Virus record (IMG/VR): IMGVR_UViG_3300044712_001937
Location: 62,001 to 126,000 of that record
Origin: a virus
Direction: 5' to 3' (one strand)
DNA length: 64,000 bases
Shown piece after piece: positions 27,892-36,996 of the stretch. Position numbers and translations under genes: made by a program. Position 1 is the stretch's first letter; each line of letters starts with the position of its first letter. The notes under the pieces are model-generated. The model worked only from the letters and a program-made list of their open reading frames with translations. It made no database searches and had not been told where the DNA came from.

Positions 27892-29883
27892 CTATTCATT
27901 TAAATCGATGTTTTCAATATCTTCAATTTCAATATCTTCTACAATAATATTTTTTTGTTCAGTATTAATACTTTCGCCTTTTTTTAATAATTCATCAATT
28001 TGATTTATCATTAACTCAGCATTTTTATTTAAATTTTCATTAATTTTATTATTTTCAAATATAATTCTTTTATTTATTTGAGTATTTCTTTTTTCAGTTT
28101 CAGAATGACTACCAAAAATCATTTCTTCAACATGTTTATTATAATTAAAAGTTTCTTTATTTTCAGCCATTGGTGGAGTTCCACCCATTTCACCACCTGC
28201 TGGTGGCATACCGCCTCCTACTGGTGCTGGTGCACCACCCATTGGTGCTGGTGGCATACCGCCCATTTCACCACCTGCTGGTGGTATACCACCTCCTACT
28301 GGTGCTGGTGGCATACCACCTGTAGCACCCGACATATTCATTGCATCTTCTGGAACTCCAAATCTTGCATCAATATCTTTAAATAAACCAGATTTTTTAA
28401 TTGAAATTGGAGAATCTGCAAGTTCTTGCATCACAACTTTTTCCATTTTTTGTTGTTTCAAATCTTCAACAATTTCTCTATCACTCATATTGAATAATAT
28501 TCGTTTAGCATTAGTATGAGACATTGCAGCAATACCACCTTCACCACGAGTTAATTCAGTATATGTTTGTGCTTTTTCACGGAATAATTCAGCTTTTAAT
28601 TGTTCTGCTTGTGTTGAAGGATTTGTTAATGTAAGAGTAAAACTATTTAAATCTTCACCACTATAACCCAATAAATATAAATGAATCATTGCCATTTTAT
28701 TGAGTTCTTGAATAATTGCTTGTTGGATACGATTAATTTTCTTAGCAAAACGAATATCATATTGAGCTAAATTTTTTCCACCACCTGCTGCGTCTTGAAA
28801 ACTTAAAAACGGTTTTGGAATTCCTAATCCAATAAATAAATTATCTCTTAGATATTCAATATCTTGAATTTGGTCAAGATTAGATGCACCCGGAAGTGTA
28901 TCAACTCCAGTTGCAGTATTTGCATTACGAACAGGTATGAAATAATCTTCATCATTACCTAATATATTAAATCTATAATCGATTTGACCATCATTAGGTG
29001 ATACTTGTGCAACTTTTTTAAATTTAGTTGCTACTTTATAGATATAATCTTCAATATCATCTTCATCAATATTACCTACATCAATTTTAAATACCTTTTT
29101 TTCCCCAGCACGTATAATACGATAAGTTAACATGGCATCTTCAGCCATAACTAATTGCCTAAATACTCTACGTACTTTATTTAACACAGATGAACCATAT
29201 GGTAAATATTTATCATCACCAAGTAGCCTAAAATGCGCAATTTCAAAAACGTTAAATTCATCACCAGTCATTCTTTCTTTAAATTTTATAATTGGTTTAC
29301 CGTTTTGAACTCTTTCAATTCTTTCTATTTCATAATTAACTAATTGCTTAACATGACTAATACCTTTTTTACGTTCTCCATATAGTAAAACAAAATTATC
29401 GCCATACTTTACAGTATTTCTTACCCAAAAAGGTAAATTAACGTTAATATCGATAGTATTATAGAAAAAATCTTCTAATAATAGTTTTATTCTTTCTTTA
29501 TTAGAATTTATATTTAACATTTTACCATTTAATCCAATAGTAGTACATTCTTCCATAAATAAATCCAATGCACTTGAAATAATTGGATAATATTCCATAC
29601 CTTCATAATCAATATAAGCTGGAAGTCTGGCTGCTTCATATTGTAATGCTTTTTGAAAACCTCTATCTGTTGTTCTGAAAAATTTATTTTGAAGTTCTCT
29701 TTTTTGTTCTAATTCTAAACCTTTACGATGTATTTCTTCAGGACTATTACCTTTAATAATAATTTTGCTTGTATTATTTGTAGGAATAATTTGAGCTTGA
29801 TTAGTTTGATTTTGAAAACCATCAAGATTAAGCATTTTATTTAGGTTTTGATATATAGTTCCCTTTTTATCTTGTTCAGCCAT
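27892..29883 (-). CDS. Portal protein, gp20-like
   Basis: 663 residues. The N-terminal third ARLPAYIDYEGMEYYPIISSALDLFMEECT, then NLPFWVRNTVKYGDNFVLLYGE, KVRRVFRQLVMAEDAMLTYRI and LGIPKPFLSFQDAAGGGKNLAQYDIRFAKKI are typical of T4-type portals. It forms the dodecameric ring for DNA entry and head-tail joining. Near residues 540-600 a Gly/Pro/Met/Ala-rich repeat (GGMPPAP-type units) links to a helical tail. It follows the terminase gene as 20 follows 17 in T4. Confidence 0.88.
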   Translation of the reverse strand: MAEQDKKGTIYQNLNKMLNLDGFQNQTNQAQIIPTNNTSKIIIKGNSPEEIHRKGLELEQKRELQNKFFRTTDRGFQKALQYEAARLPAYIDYEGMEYYPIISSALDLFMEECTTIGLNGKMLNINSNKERIKLLLEDFFYNTIDINVNLPFWVRNTVKYGDNFVLLYGERKKGISHVKQLVNYEIERIERVQNGKPIIKFKERMTGDEFNVFEIAHFRLLGDDKYLPYGSSVLNKVRRVFRQLVMAEDAMLTYRIIRAGEKKVFKIDVGNIDEDDIEDYIYKVATKFKKVAQVSPNDGQIDYRFNILGNDEDYFIPVRNANTATGVDTLPGASNLDQIQDIEYLRDNLFIGLGIPKPFLSFQDAAGGGKNLAQYDIRFAKKINRIQQAIIQELNKMAMIHLYLLGYSGEDLNSFTLTLTNPSTQAEQLKAELFREKAQTYTELTRGEGGIAAMSHTNAKRILFNMSDREIVEDLKQQKMEKVVMQELADSPISIKKSGLFKDIDARFGVPEDAMNMSGATGGMPPAPVGGGIPPAGGEMGGMPPAPMGGAPAPVGGGMPPAGGEMGGTPPMAENKETFNYNKHVEEMIFGSHSETEKRNTQINKRIIFENNKINENLNKNAELMINQIDELLKKGESINTEQKNIIVEDIEIEDIENIDLNE

Positions 29884-29906
29884 TTTTATAATTTTTTATA
29901 TTTTTT

Positions 29907-29915
29907 TATAAATAC
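29907..29915 (-). promoter_or_regulatory. Late-type promoter motif
   Basis: GTATTTATA on the minus strand, 23 bases before the portal start. Confidence 0.6.
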
Positions 29916-29954
29916 TAAATGTTTTTTGAAAAGACATTTGTATATAAATACATT

Positions 29955-32033
29955 TTATTTTTTAATTAATCCATCAAATAACCAAGAATTTACACCATAT
30001 GGATTCATAGGCGATGAACTGGATGGCGATATAATAGGTTTATTTTTTAATTGTTGTTTAGAACCTATTGTTTTCACATCATTTAAATTCATAATAGCTG
30101 TTAACATTTTTTCAGTAATTCCTTTACTTTGTTTAAACCTAACCATATCAAAATTAAGAACGTATAATCCTATTGATAAACCCATTATTGAATCATCATG
30201 GAATGAACGTTTATGGTCAGCAACACGATTTCCGGGAATTGTTACAAATGTTTTTAATTCACTAAGTAATCTTGTAGACCTTATCAACACATCTTCTAAA
30301 TGAATAGCTCGTTGCATTTCAAGTAATACTGAAGCTCTATTGTTACCGATGAAAAAACCCGGTATTAAATCAACAGTAATTACAGAACCATCGGACATAG
30401 TTTTTTGACCTTTTTTAATATATCCTTGTAATCTATCTCTGGAAGGTTTATGTGAAACTTCTGCATAATGAATACTTTCTTCAGGATAACCATATTCAAT
30501 TAATTTTTCAACAGTTTGAACTCCATAACCACCAGTTATATCAACAACACAATACGCATTATTATATCTTTTTCCGTATTGATATGCAACTTCAGCAAGT
30601 TGTTGTGGTGATATTTTACCATAATATTCTGCAACTTGCTCAACTTTATGCCTTTTTATTTTAACTTTTTTAATTTTATCACCTTTAGTTATAATTTTTT
30701 CTTCAATAATTTCAATAGTTTTTAACATATTTAATGTTGAATTATCTTCGCCATGTCCGGGAGATGCATCTAATGCCATTATATAATTTTCACCGGGTAA
30801 TGGGTCTTCGAAAATCCACATATTTAAATCAACATATTCTTGACGAAGTATAGGTCTAATTTCATTTTCTTGTATTCTTTTTAGATATTCTTCAGCAATA
30901 AAATTATCTCCTGAACCTAAAAATGAACATAATAATTCTTGCGCAATTTTGCGCATATCTCCGTTAGCTCCTTTAATTTGTTCTTCAAACCAAGGAGATG
31001 TGGCTTCCCAGCCATCATCAACCATTTTATTTCTTTGTGATTTACTCCACTTTTCGTCTGGAATTTTTATTTCATCTTCTTTATTCTTGTTCTTAACCCA
31101 ACTTAACCCAACATTATATCTTGGGTCATTAAACCACCACAATTCGACTGCTTTAAAACCATTATCACTTAAACCAGTTTCTTTATTGATTTTACGAGCA
31201 CCATCAAAATGTTTATAAAATACAGCATCTAAACCTGATGGTGTACTAACCATAATAGCTCTACCACCTGTACCAAGTGTTGGTTTAGCTGCAGTCCAAA
31301 ATTTATCACCCATATCAGTCCATGCAGTTTCATCCCAAAATATTAAAGTAGGTGTCATACCACGTAAACCACCTTTAGCTGAAAATGCACCTAATTTAGA
31401 ATCATTATCATATATTTTTAATTTTTGAGTGTCTTTATATTTTCCACCAAGACTTTCCCTACCAGTTTTTGGTCTTAACCAAGCAGGACAACCTTCAATA
31501 AATAATACAACGTCACTCATAATTTCATCACGAGCAGTTTCAAGTTTATTTGCAATGATTGCAACCTGTCTATTTGAATTGAACATAATGTACCAAGCAA
31601 TATATGCACAAGTAGTTGTAGAAATACCTGCCTGTCGATATTTATTAGCAACAACTAATCGATTATCTCTATATGTTTGAATTAATTCTTTTTGAAAATC
31701 AAATAATTTAAAAGGCACTATTAGACCAGCTAAACCTTGTGTTTGGTCGAAAATAGTTAAATATGTCTCAATAAAATAAATTGGATTAGTACCACAACGA
31801 ACAATTTCTTTTTCTTGCTCATATAATGTTAATTCGCTTGCTTTTTTAGCAATTCCAGCTTCAGTAACGATAATCGGTTCAATTTTTCCCGATTTTTTTC
31901 GCATTTCTTCCGCTAATTTCCTAATTTGTTCCTTTTCTTTTTCTTTATTATAATCTAACGGAATTATAGGTATATGTTCTGGATATTGTGACTCTTCTTT
32001 ATCTAATTTATCTAATTCGTCTTTAGTACTCAT
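29955..32033 (-). CDS. Terminase large subunit, gp17-like
   Basis: 692 residues. ATPase: Walker A-like ANKYRQAGISTTT, Walker B TLIFWDETAW, coupling motif MVSTPSG. Nuclease: MALDASPGHGEDNSTL (first acidic residue of the RNase H-like site), VVDITGGYG and KRSFHDDSIMGLSIG near the end. It pumps DNA into the prohead through the portal and cuts it. First gene of the head operon. Confidence 0.95.
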   Translation of the reverse strand: MSTKDELDKLDKEESQYPEHIPIIPLDYNKEKEKEQIRKLAEEMRKKSGKIEPIIVTEAGIAKKASELTLYEQEKEIVRCGTNPIYFIETYLTIFDQTQGLAGLIVPFKLFDFQKELIQTYRDNRLVVANKYRQAGISTTTCAYIAWYIMFNSNRQVAIIANKLETARDEIMSDVVLFIEGCPAWLRPKTGRESLGGKYKDTQKLKIYDNDSKLGAFSAKGGLRGMTPTLIFWDETAWTDMGDKFWTAAKPTLGTGGRAIMVSTPSGLDAVFYKHFDGARKINKETGLSDNGFKAVELWWFNDPRYNVGLSWVKNKNKEDEIKIPDEKWSKSQRNKMVDDGWEATSPWFEEQIKGANGDMRKIAQELLCSFLGSGDNFIAEEYLKRIQENEIRPILRQEYVDLNMWIFEDPLPGENYIMALDASPGHGEDNSTLNMLKTIEIIEEKIITKGDKIKKVKIKRHKVEQVAEYYGKISPQQLAEVAYQYGKRYNNAYCVVDITGGYGVQTVEKLIEYGYPEESIHYAEVSHKPSRDRLQGYIKKGQKTMSDGSVITVDLIPGFFIGNNRASVLLEMQRAIHLEDVLIRSTRLLSELKTFVTIPGNRVADHKRSFHDDSIMGLSIGLYVLNFDMVRFKQSKGITEKMLTAIMNLNDVKTIGSKQQLKNKPIISPSSSSPMNPYGVNSWLFDGLIKK

Positions 32034-32047
32034 TTATAAATTTTTAT

Positions 32048-32056
32048 AATAAATAC
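32048..32056 (-). promoter_or_regulatory. Late-type promoter motif (terminase)
   Basis: GTATTTATT on the minus strand, 14 bases before the terminase start. Confidence 0.55.
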
Positions 32057-32066
32057 TTAAAAAATA

Positions 32067-32075
32067 GTATTTATT
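32067..32075 (+). promoter_or_regulatory. Late-type motif next to GIY-YIG gene
   Basis: GTATTTATT only 3 bases before the ATG at 32079, closer than at other genes, so a promoter role here is doubtful or the start lies further in. Confidence 0.3.
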
Positions 32076-32078
32076 GAT

Positions 32079-32654
32079 ATGGTAAAATGTGGTATATATA
32101 AAATAGTATCAAAAAACACAAATAGAATTTATATTGGTAGTTCATCTAACATAGTTAAAAGATGGAATACACATATTAATAATTTATTAAATAATAAACA
32201 TCATTCAATAAAATTACAACGACATTTTAACAAATATGGTATTGATGATTTATTATTTTCAATAATTGAAGAATGTTCAATAGAATCTTTGTTAAATAAA
32301 GAACAATATTATTTAGATAATAATTATTGTTATTTTAATATATGTAAAAATGCAAGAAATTGTTCAGGTAGAATACCTTGGAATAAAGGTATGAAAATGT
32401 CTAAAGAATTTTCAACAAAAATGAGTATTATTGGTATTGGTAATAAAAATCGTATTGGTAAAACCCATAGTATTGAAACTATTAATAAAATACGAAATAG
32501 TTCAAAAAATAGAATTTTTAAAACTAAATTAAGTGATATTGAAATTAATGAAATTAAATTAAAATATATACCTAAAAAATATAATTCATTAAAATTAGCA
32601 AAAGAATATAATGTAAGTAAAAGTACAATTTTAAAAATAATACATAAAGTGTAA
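32079..32654 (+). CDS. GIY-YIG homing endonuclease
   Basis: 191 residues. GIY-YIG domain GIYKIVSKNTNRIYIGSSSNIVKRWNTHINNL...HFNKYGIDDLLFSIIEEC; then NUMOD3-like IPWNKGMKMSKEF and GIGNKNRIGKTHS; C-terminal helix-turn-helix SLKLAKEYNVSKSTILKIIHK. A free-standing element on the opposite strand just upstream of the terminase gene. Confidence 0.87.
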   Translation: MVKCGIYKIVSKNTNRIYIGSSSNIVKRWNTHINNLLNNKHHSIKLQRHFNKYGIDDLLFSIIEECSIESLLNKEQYYLDNNYCYFNICKNARNCSGRIPWNKGMKMSKEFSTKMSIIGIGNKNRIGKTHSIETINKIRNSSKNRIFKTKLSDIEINEIKLKYIPKKYNSLKLAKEYNVSKSTILKIIHKV

Positions 32655-32659
32655 AATAA

Positions 32660-32905
32660 TTAAAATTGTACTAACCGCAAAAAATGGTAAATATCTTGAT
32701 TTATCATTTTTCGAAACACATATGCCCTAACATGGTGCTATGTGCAAATTAATATGCAAAATACGTAGTTGACTAATTGTTTCAACGTGACTTACGACTT
32801 TAGTTTTAATGGAGATTCACCAGCTCGAACAATTACCGTTTCCATGTCACTCTACGAATTTCGATTTCCTTCCTCCGAATGGTAGGATGAACTCAAAAAT
32901 ATAAA
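32660..32905. ncRNA. Candidate structured non-coding RNA
   Basis: About 250 bases without a gene, less AT-rich than the surroundings. CACATA and TATGTG enclose an inner TGCCC/GGTGC pairing near 32717-32745; GTGAC/GTCAC and ATGGA/TCCAT nest at about 32789-32863. The strand is unknown. It follows a homing endonuclease gene, but I could not find a group I intron core. Confidence 0.35.
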
Positions 32906-32912
32906 TAGTTAT

Positions 32913-33395
32913 TTATTGAAATTTTATCGAAGAAGTTTCAATAAATTCATTATTTTTTAATATAATTTTTCTCGCTGATAACATATCTTTAACTTTAGCT
33001 AAAGTCATACCGTAGTGAAATACTAATAATGGTAAATCATCATTATCTTGTTCAAACATACTTTCATAATCACTAATCATATTACCATTTTCATCTTGTT
33101 TATCTACTTCATACGCTAACGCATGGATTGTATAATAACCATGCATATATGGTCTATCTACAGCTTCATGTAAACAACACAAATCAAATGTTTTTGTTTT
33201 AAGATTGATAGTTTCATTGATATAATCCTCAGTTGGTGGTTCAGCATTATCACAAGCAGGTGATAAATCCCAACGCCAAGCTTCTATATCAATTTTTGAA
33301 TCATCATGGGAAAAGATAAATTCGTATAATCCTTCATCTTTAGAGTTATATCCAATTTTTAATACGAATATTAGTTTTAACTTATTTTCATCCAT
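32913..33395 (-). CDS. Late protein, unknown
   Basis: 160 residues, acidic, soluble; Cys/His in SPACDNAEPP, LCCLHEAVD and MHGYYTIHAL could bind metal but no family is evident. Late-type motif upstream. Function unknown. Confidence 0.5.
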   Translation of the reverse strand: MDENKLKLIFVLKIGYNSKDEGLYEFIFSHDDSKIDIEAWRWDLSPACDNAEPPTEDYINETINLKTKTFDLCCLHEAVDRPYMHGYYTIHALAYEVDKQDENGNMISDYESMFEQDNDDLPLLVFHYGMTLAKVKDMLSARKIILKNNEFIETSSIKFQ

Positions 33396-33406
33396 AGTAT
33401 TTTTTT

Positions 33407-33415
33407 TATAAATAC
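33407..33415 (-). promoter_or_regulatory. Late-type promoter motif
   Basis: GTATTTATA on the minus strand, 11 bases before the start at 33395. Confidence 0.55.
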
Positions 33416-33430
33416 GATATGGATTAGAAT

Positions 33431-33841
33431 TTATTGATATAGAGTGCCTAAATTATCAAAATTCACATTAACATTTGTGTTATATTTTTCATTGATAAAA
33501 TCATTAAGAGCTGTAATTTCAAAAGAATATATTTTTTTAATTAATTTCCACTTTTTCAATAATATAAAATAACTTATTATTGTAATTATTAATAATATTA
33601 TAAATAATTTAAATGAAAAAAATAAGATTATTAATAATAATAATATTGGTATTATATTCTTTATAAGATATATGTAACTATGTAGAACATGTAAAAATTC
33701 TTCACAATATGAAATAGTAATATCTTTCATTTTAAAATATTCTTCTTTCTTAAGAAGTTCTTCATATTCGTTTTTATTATAATTAGTTTTACGAATAAAT
33801 TTTAATGATTTATATTTCCTATTTATTGTTCTTAGTTCCAT
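33431..33841 (-). CDS. Two-span membrane protein
   Basis: 136 residues from ATG at 33841 (upstream TTG extension rejected). Residues ~60-95 hold one or two closely spaced hydrophobic segments (NIIPILLLLIILFFSFKLFIILLIITIISYFILL), with soluble ends. Function unknown; a role in membrane remodelling or lysis is possible. Confidence 0.5.
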   Translation of the reverse strand: MELRTINRKYKSLKFIRKTNYNKNEYEELLKKEEYFKMKDITISYCEEFLHVLHSYIYLIKNIIPILLLLIILFFSFKLFIILLIITIISYFILLKKWKLIKKIYSFEITALNDFINEKYNTNVNVNFDNLGTLYQ

Positions 33842-33898
33842 ATGATTTATTTTTTTGATATATACGGTAAGTAGATTCAATTGTTACATATAAAACAA

Positions 33899-33927
33899 AA
33901 AAGCCAGTATTTTATTACTGACTTTTT
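33899..33927 (-). terminator. Terminator of the large internal protein gene
   Basis: Stem pairs AAAG.CAGTA with TACTGACTTT; on the minus strand a T run follows. Lies just after the gene ending at 33951. Confidence 0.75.
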
Positions 33928-33950
33928 GTTTTTATTTAATTTTAAATCAA

Positions 33951-36668
33951 TTATACACCACCCATTGAAGTTTTACCTCCAGTACCACCAGATGCAAAAG
34001 GATTTTCAGTTCTTAAAGGTGTGTATATGTAATTACCACCTTGTAAACCAAAACTTGGATTTTTTAATTTATCCATTTCATAACCTTGTTGCATTAGTGC
34101 ATATTTTTGTTCAGTACTCATTTTCATTGCTGCTTGTTTTCTTGCTCCAGCCATCAATGATTGTGAAAATATTTTATTAAAAGCATCGTTAATTGAATTT
34201 GGGTCAGCTTGATTTATTTTTTCAAATTTACTTGCATTACTTGAAAATGTATCCAAAAAACCTTCATCAATATTTCCTTTAAAATTTTTGAATTGTTCAT
34301 CAATAACAATATCAAGTTTTTTCAATGCTTCAGGTTTACTACTTTCATTTAAAGTAGATTTTCTTAAACCAGCTTTTTCTTCAATACGATTACGAATATA
34401 TCGTCTAAGTTTAACTTCAGATTCACTCATAATTGGTTTATCAGTTTCAGCACCTTCACGTTTTACATTTTTCCACATTGCTGCAGCAGCTACAGCTTTA
34501 GGGTCTTTAGCACCACTTGCTTTTGCTTTTGCTTCAACATCCTTAAATCCTTTACCCGGTTTACCGATATCTTTACCTGCTTTTGCTTGTTTTACAACTT
34601 CAGATTTTTTTTCTTTTGATAATCCAGCACTTGGTTTTTCAGTTTCTTTAATCACACCCATATTGGTAGCTGATTTAGCTTTAAACTTTTCTTGTGATGG
34701 AACACCATCAGTAGTTGTTTTAAATTTTTGATTTGCAGGAGCATTAAATGCAACTCCATTATCAATACCAGTTGCAATTTTACCTTGTGGTGCAACACCT
34801 TTTTGTTTTGGGTTTAATATAGCTTCTTTAATACCTTTTTTTACAGGTTTATTAAATGCCACACCATTAGCCATTCCAGTTTTTTTACCACCTTGTGGTG
34901 CAACACCTTTTTGTTTTTTATTTAATATAGCTTCAGATACAACACCAAGAGATTGTGCAGGAGGTGCAAAACCAACATTAGGTTGAGTTTCAACTCCATC
35001 AACATCTTCTTCAACAGTTTTAATTCCAGCACCTGCGCTTGTTCCAGCAATATTTGCTTGACCACCACGAGTAAGTTGATTAGTAATACCTTGAATAACT
35101 TTAGTAGTATCAATAGGTGTTTGTCCAGCTTTTTGAAGTCTTTGATTTATAGCATTAATTTGTTGTGCAAATTGATTAGCTAAATCATTAGCTTTTTTCA
35201 TTTCACCAGCAACTTCGCCACTATGATATGTTTGTTTAACTGCAGTTGCAGCATTTCCAATACCTTGTGCAACATTTTGTCCAGCTTGTTTTACATTTTG
35301 AACTGCTTGACCCACTTTTTCAGCACCTGCCTGATAAGCATTTTTAGCAACATTTTTAGCAGCATTACCAACAGCTTGTCCACCTTTAGCAATTCCACCA
35401 ACAGCAGCTTTACCTAAATTAGATAATCCACCCCATAATTCATCAATTTGACCAGAAATATCATCACCTTCATTCATTTGACCAGCATAAGGTGTCAAAT
35501 TATCTGCATATTCTTCATGTCCATAATCATTTTTCAATGAATTAATTATTTCAGGATTTGAAAGTAATGCTACTAATTTAAAATCAGGTTTATTTTCTCC
35601 GTCATTATAACCATTTGCAAATCTACTAATAACATTAGTTTTTTCTTCATCACCACATTCCATTAAAGATTCTTTAGTATAACCTAATGATTCTGCAAAT
35701 TTACCAAAACCTTGACATTCCAAACATTCACCTTCACCAATTTCAGCAGCTTTTTCTTCAGGTTCAACATCAAGATTTGCAATTTCTTCATCAGGTACTA
35801 CTTTAAGTATAATATCGGCAAGACCTTTTCTATCACTAATATCCATTTCTTTAAAATCATCTTTGAAAGGAGCTAAAAAAGTTTTAACATAACCTTGAAC
35901 TTGTTGAGGTTCTAATTCTGTTTTTCTTAATAAATTAGTTAATTTACCTAATTTAGATTCAATATCTTGTACAGTTAAACTTTTTTGGTCATCTGGAGTC
36001 ATAGCATCACCAGTTTCATCACCTTCAGGTTCAGGTGTTTCTTCACCACCATCTAATTCACCTTCAGGTTCAGGTGCTACTTCAGGTTCGGGAGTTTCTT
36101 CACCACCATCTAATTCACCTTCAGGTTCAGGTGCTACTTCAGGTTCGGGAGTTTCTTCACCACCACCATCTAAACCAGTTTCAGGTTCAGGTGTTGGAGC
36201 TGGTTCAGGTGCTACTTCAGGTGCAGTTGCAGCAGCTTGTGCATCGTTTAACCCTTTTTCAGCAGCATTAATTTCTTCTTCAGCACCTTCTTCAACACTT
36301 TCACCAAGTAATCTTTTTTTACCACCATTTGGATTTGCTTTATATTTAGTTGTTTCATTAATAGTATGGAACAACATATTTCTTTGTTTTTCAGCTTCAC
36401 TTAATGAGTGAAATTGATAATTAGTAACATTTGACAACCCACCAATATATGCAAAATCAGCAACATTAGGGTCTTGTTTAAGACCAGCTTTTTTTATGTA
36501 GTAATTATGATTTTCTTTAATAATACCATAAGCAACTCCATCAGATGCTCTTTTATAGTCGATTAAACTACCTAAATTACGTGTAGATTCTTTTATAGAA
36601 ACTTTTTTTACTTCAGCTAATGTATTTAGTCTTTGGAAAAACGCTTCTTTTGAATTATTCTTTTTCAT
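33951..36668 (-). CDS. Large repeat-rich head/virion protein with many (L/I)xE sites
   Basis: 905 residues. N-terminus MKKNNSKEAFFQRLNTLAEVKKVSIKES resembles the capsid-targeting tags of other late proteins and ends in IKE. A Pro/Glu/Gly region (residues ~150-215) has three copies of EETPEPEVAPEPEGELDGG-like units; an Ala/Gly/Gln helical part follows (AKGGQAVGNAAKNV...); two near-copies of AILNxKQKGVAPQGxKxTGxxNGVAFN lie near residues 590-650. Sites such as LGES, IKEA, IKET and LNES suggest processing by the prohead protease. Likely an abundant internal or core protein; inferred. Confidence 0.55.
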   Translation of the reverse strand: MKKNNSKEAFFQRLNTLAEVKKVSIKESTRNLGSLIDYKRASDGVAYGIIKENHNYYIKKAGLKQDPNVADFAYIGGLSNVTNYQFHSLSEAEKQRNMLFHTINETTKYKANPNGGKKRLLGESVEEGAEEEINAAEKGLNDAQAAATAPEVAPEPAPTPEPETGLDGGGEETPEPEVAPEPEGELDGGEETPEPEVAPEPEGELDGGEETPEPEGDETGDAMTPDDQKSLTVQDIESKLGKLTNLLRKTELEPQQVQGYVKTFLAPFKDDFKEMDISDRKGLADIILKVVPDEEIANLDVEPEEKAAEIGEGECLECQGFGKFAESLGYTKESLMECGDEEKTNVISRFANGYNDGENKPDFKLVALLSNPEIINSLKNDYGHEEYADNLTPYAGQMNEGDDISGQIDELWGGLSNLGKAAVGGIAKGGQAVGNAAKNVAKNAYQAGAEKVGQAVQNVKQAGQNVAQGIGNAATAVKQTYHSGEVAGEMKKANDLANQFAQQINAINQRLQKAGQTPIDTTKVIQGITNQLTRGGQANIAGTSAGAGIKTVEEDVDGVETQPNVGFAPPAQSLGVVSEAILNKKQKGVAPQGGKKTGMANGVAFNKPVKKGIKEAILNPKQKGVAPQGKIATGIDNGVAFNAPANQKFKTTTDGVPSQEKFKAKSATNMGVIKETEKPSAGLSKEKKSEVVKQAKAGKDIGKPGKGFKDVEAKAKASGAKDPKAVAAAAMWKNVKREGAETDKPIMSESEVKLRRYIRNRIEEKAGLRKSTLNESSKPEALKKLDIVIDEQFKNFKGNIDEGFLDTFSSNASKFEKINQADPNSINDAFNKIFSQSLMAGARKQAAMKMSTEQKYALMQQGYEMDKLKNPSFGLQGGNYIYTPLRTENPFASGGTGGKTSMGGV

Positions 36669-36711
36669 TTGTATTTTTTTATTATTGCTAATTATTTACT
36701 TTACATTTTTT

Positions 36712-36720
36712 TATAAATAC
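36712..36720 (-). promoter_or_regulatory. Late-type promoter motif
   Basis: GTATTTATA on the minus strand, 43 bases before the start at 36668, the longest spacing seen. Confidence 0.4.
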
Positions 36721-36747
36721 TTTATTTAAAGCAAAAAAATGTAGTTA

Positions 36748-36996
36748 TTATATTATTTCGTATTTTTCATTTGTGATTTTATACTTGATTAACATTTCAT
36801 AAACTTTAGGTGTTATTAATTTTTTTCGCTTATAATTATTAATAACAGTTTGATTTGCATTTTTTAATGAAACATTTTCGTTTAAATATTTCATATTATT
36901 ATGTAAAGATTCTAATATTGAATTGAATGTTTTTTCAGCTTTTTTGACTTCAACATACTCATTTAATTGTTTCTTTGTCACATAAATTCTTTTCAT
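36748..36996 (-). CDS. Small late protein, unknown
   Basis: 82 residues, basic and helical, with LNE at residues 11-13 (KKQLNEYVE) and again YLNENV. Its start overlaps the stop of the nucleotidyltransferase-like gene. Possibly a head-targeted small protein; function unknown. Confidence 0.45.
   Translation of the reverse strand: MKRIYVTKKQLNEYVEVKKAEKTFNSILESLHNNMKYLNENVSLKNANQTVINNYKRKKLITPKVYEMLIKYKITNEKYEII

Noticed and set aside
28078-28386. Trp/Cys/Thr-rich open frame antisense to the portal
   Set aside because: It mirrors the Gly/Pro/Met repeats of the portal; composition is implausible for a real protein.
32655-32912. Group I intron remnant next to GIY-YIG gene
   Set aside because: I could not find the conserved P7/R-S pairing; only a partial S-like AAGATAT is present.
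34288-36271. Several open frames antisense to the 905-residue protein
   Set aside because: Low-complexity shadows of repeats in the sense gene.
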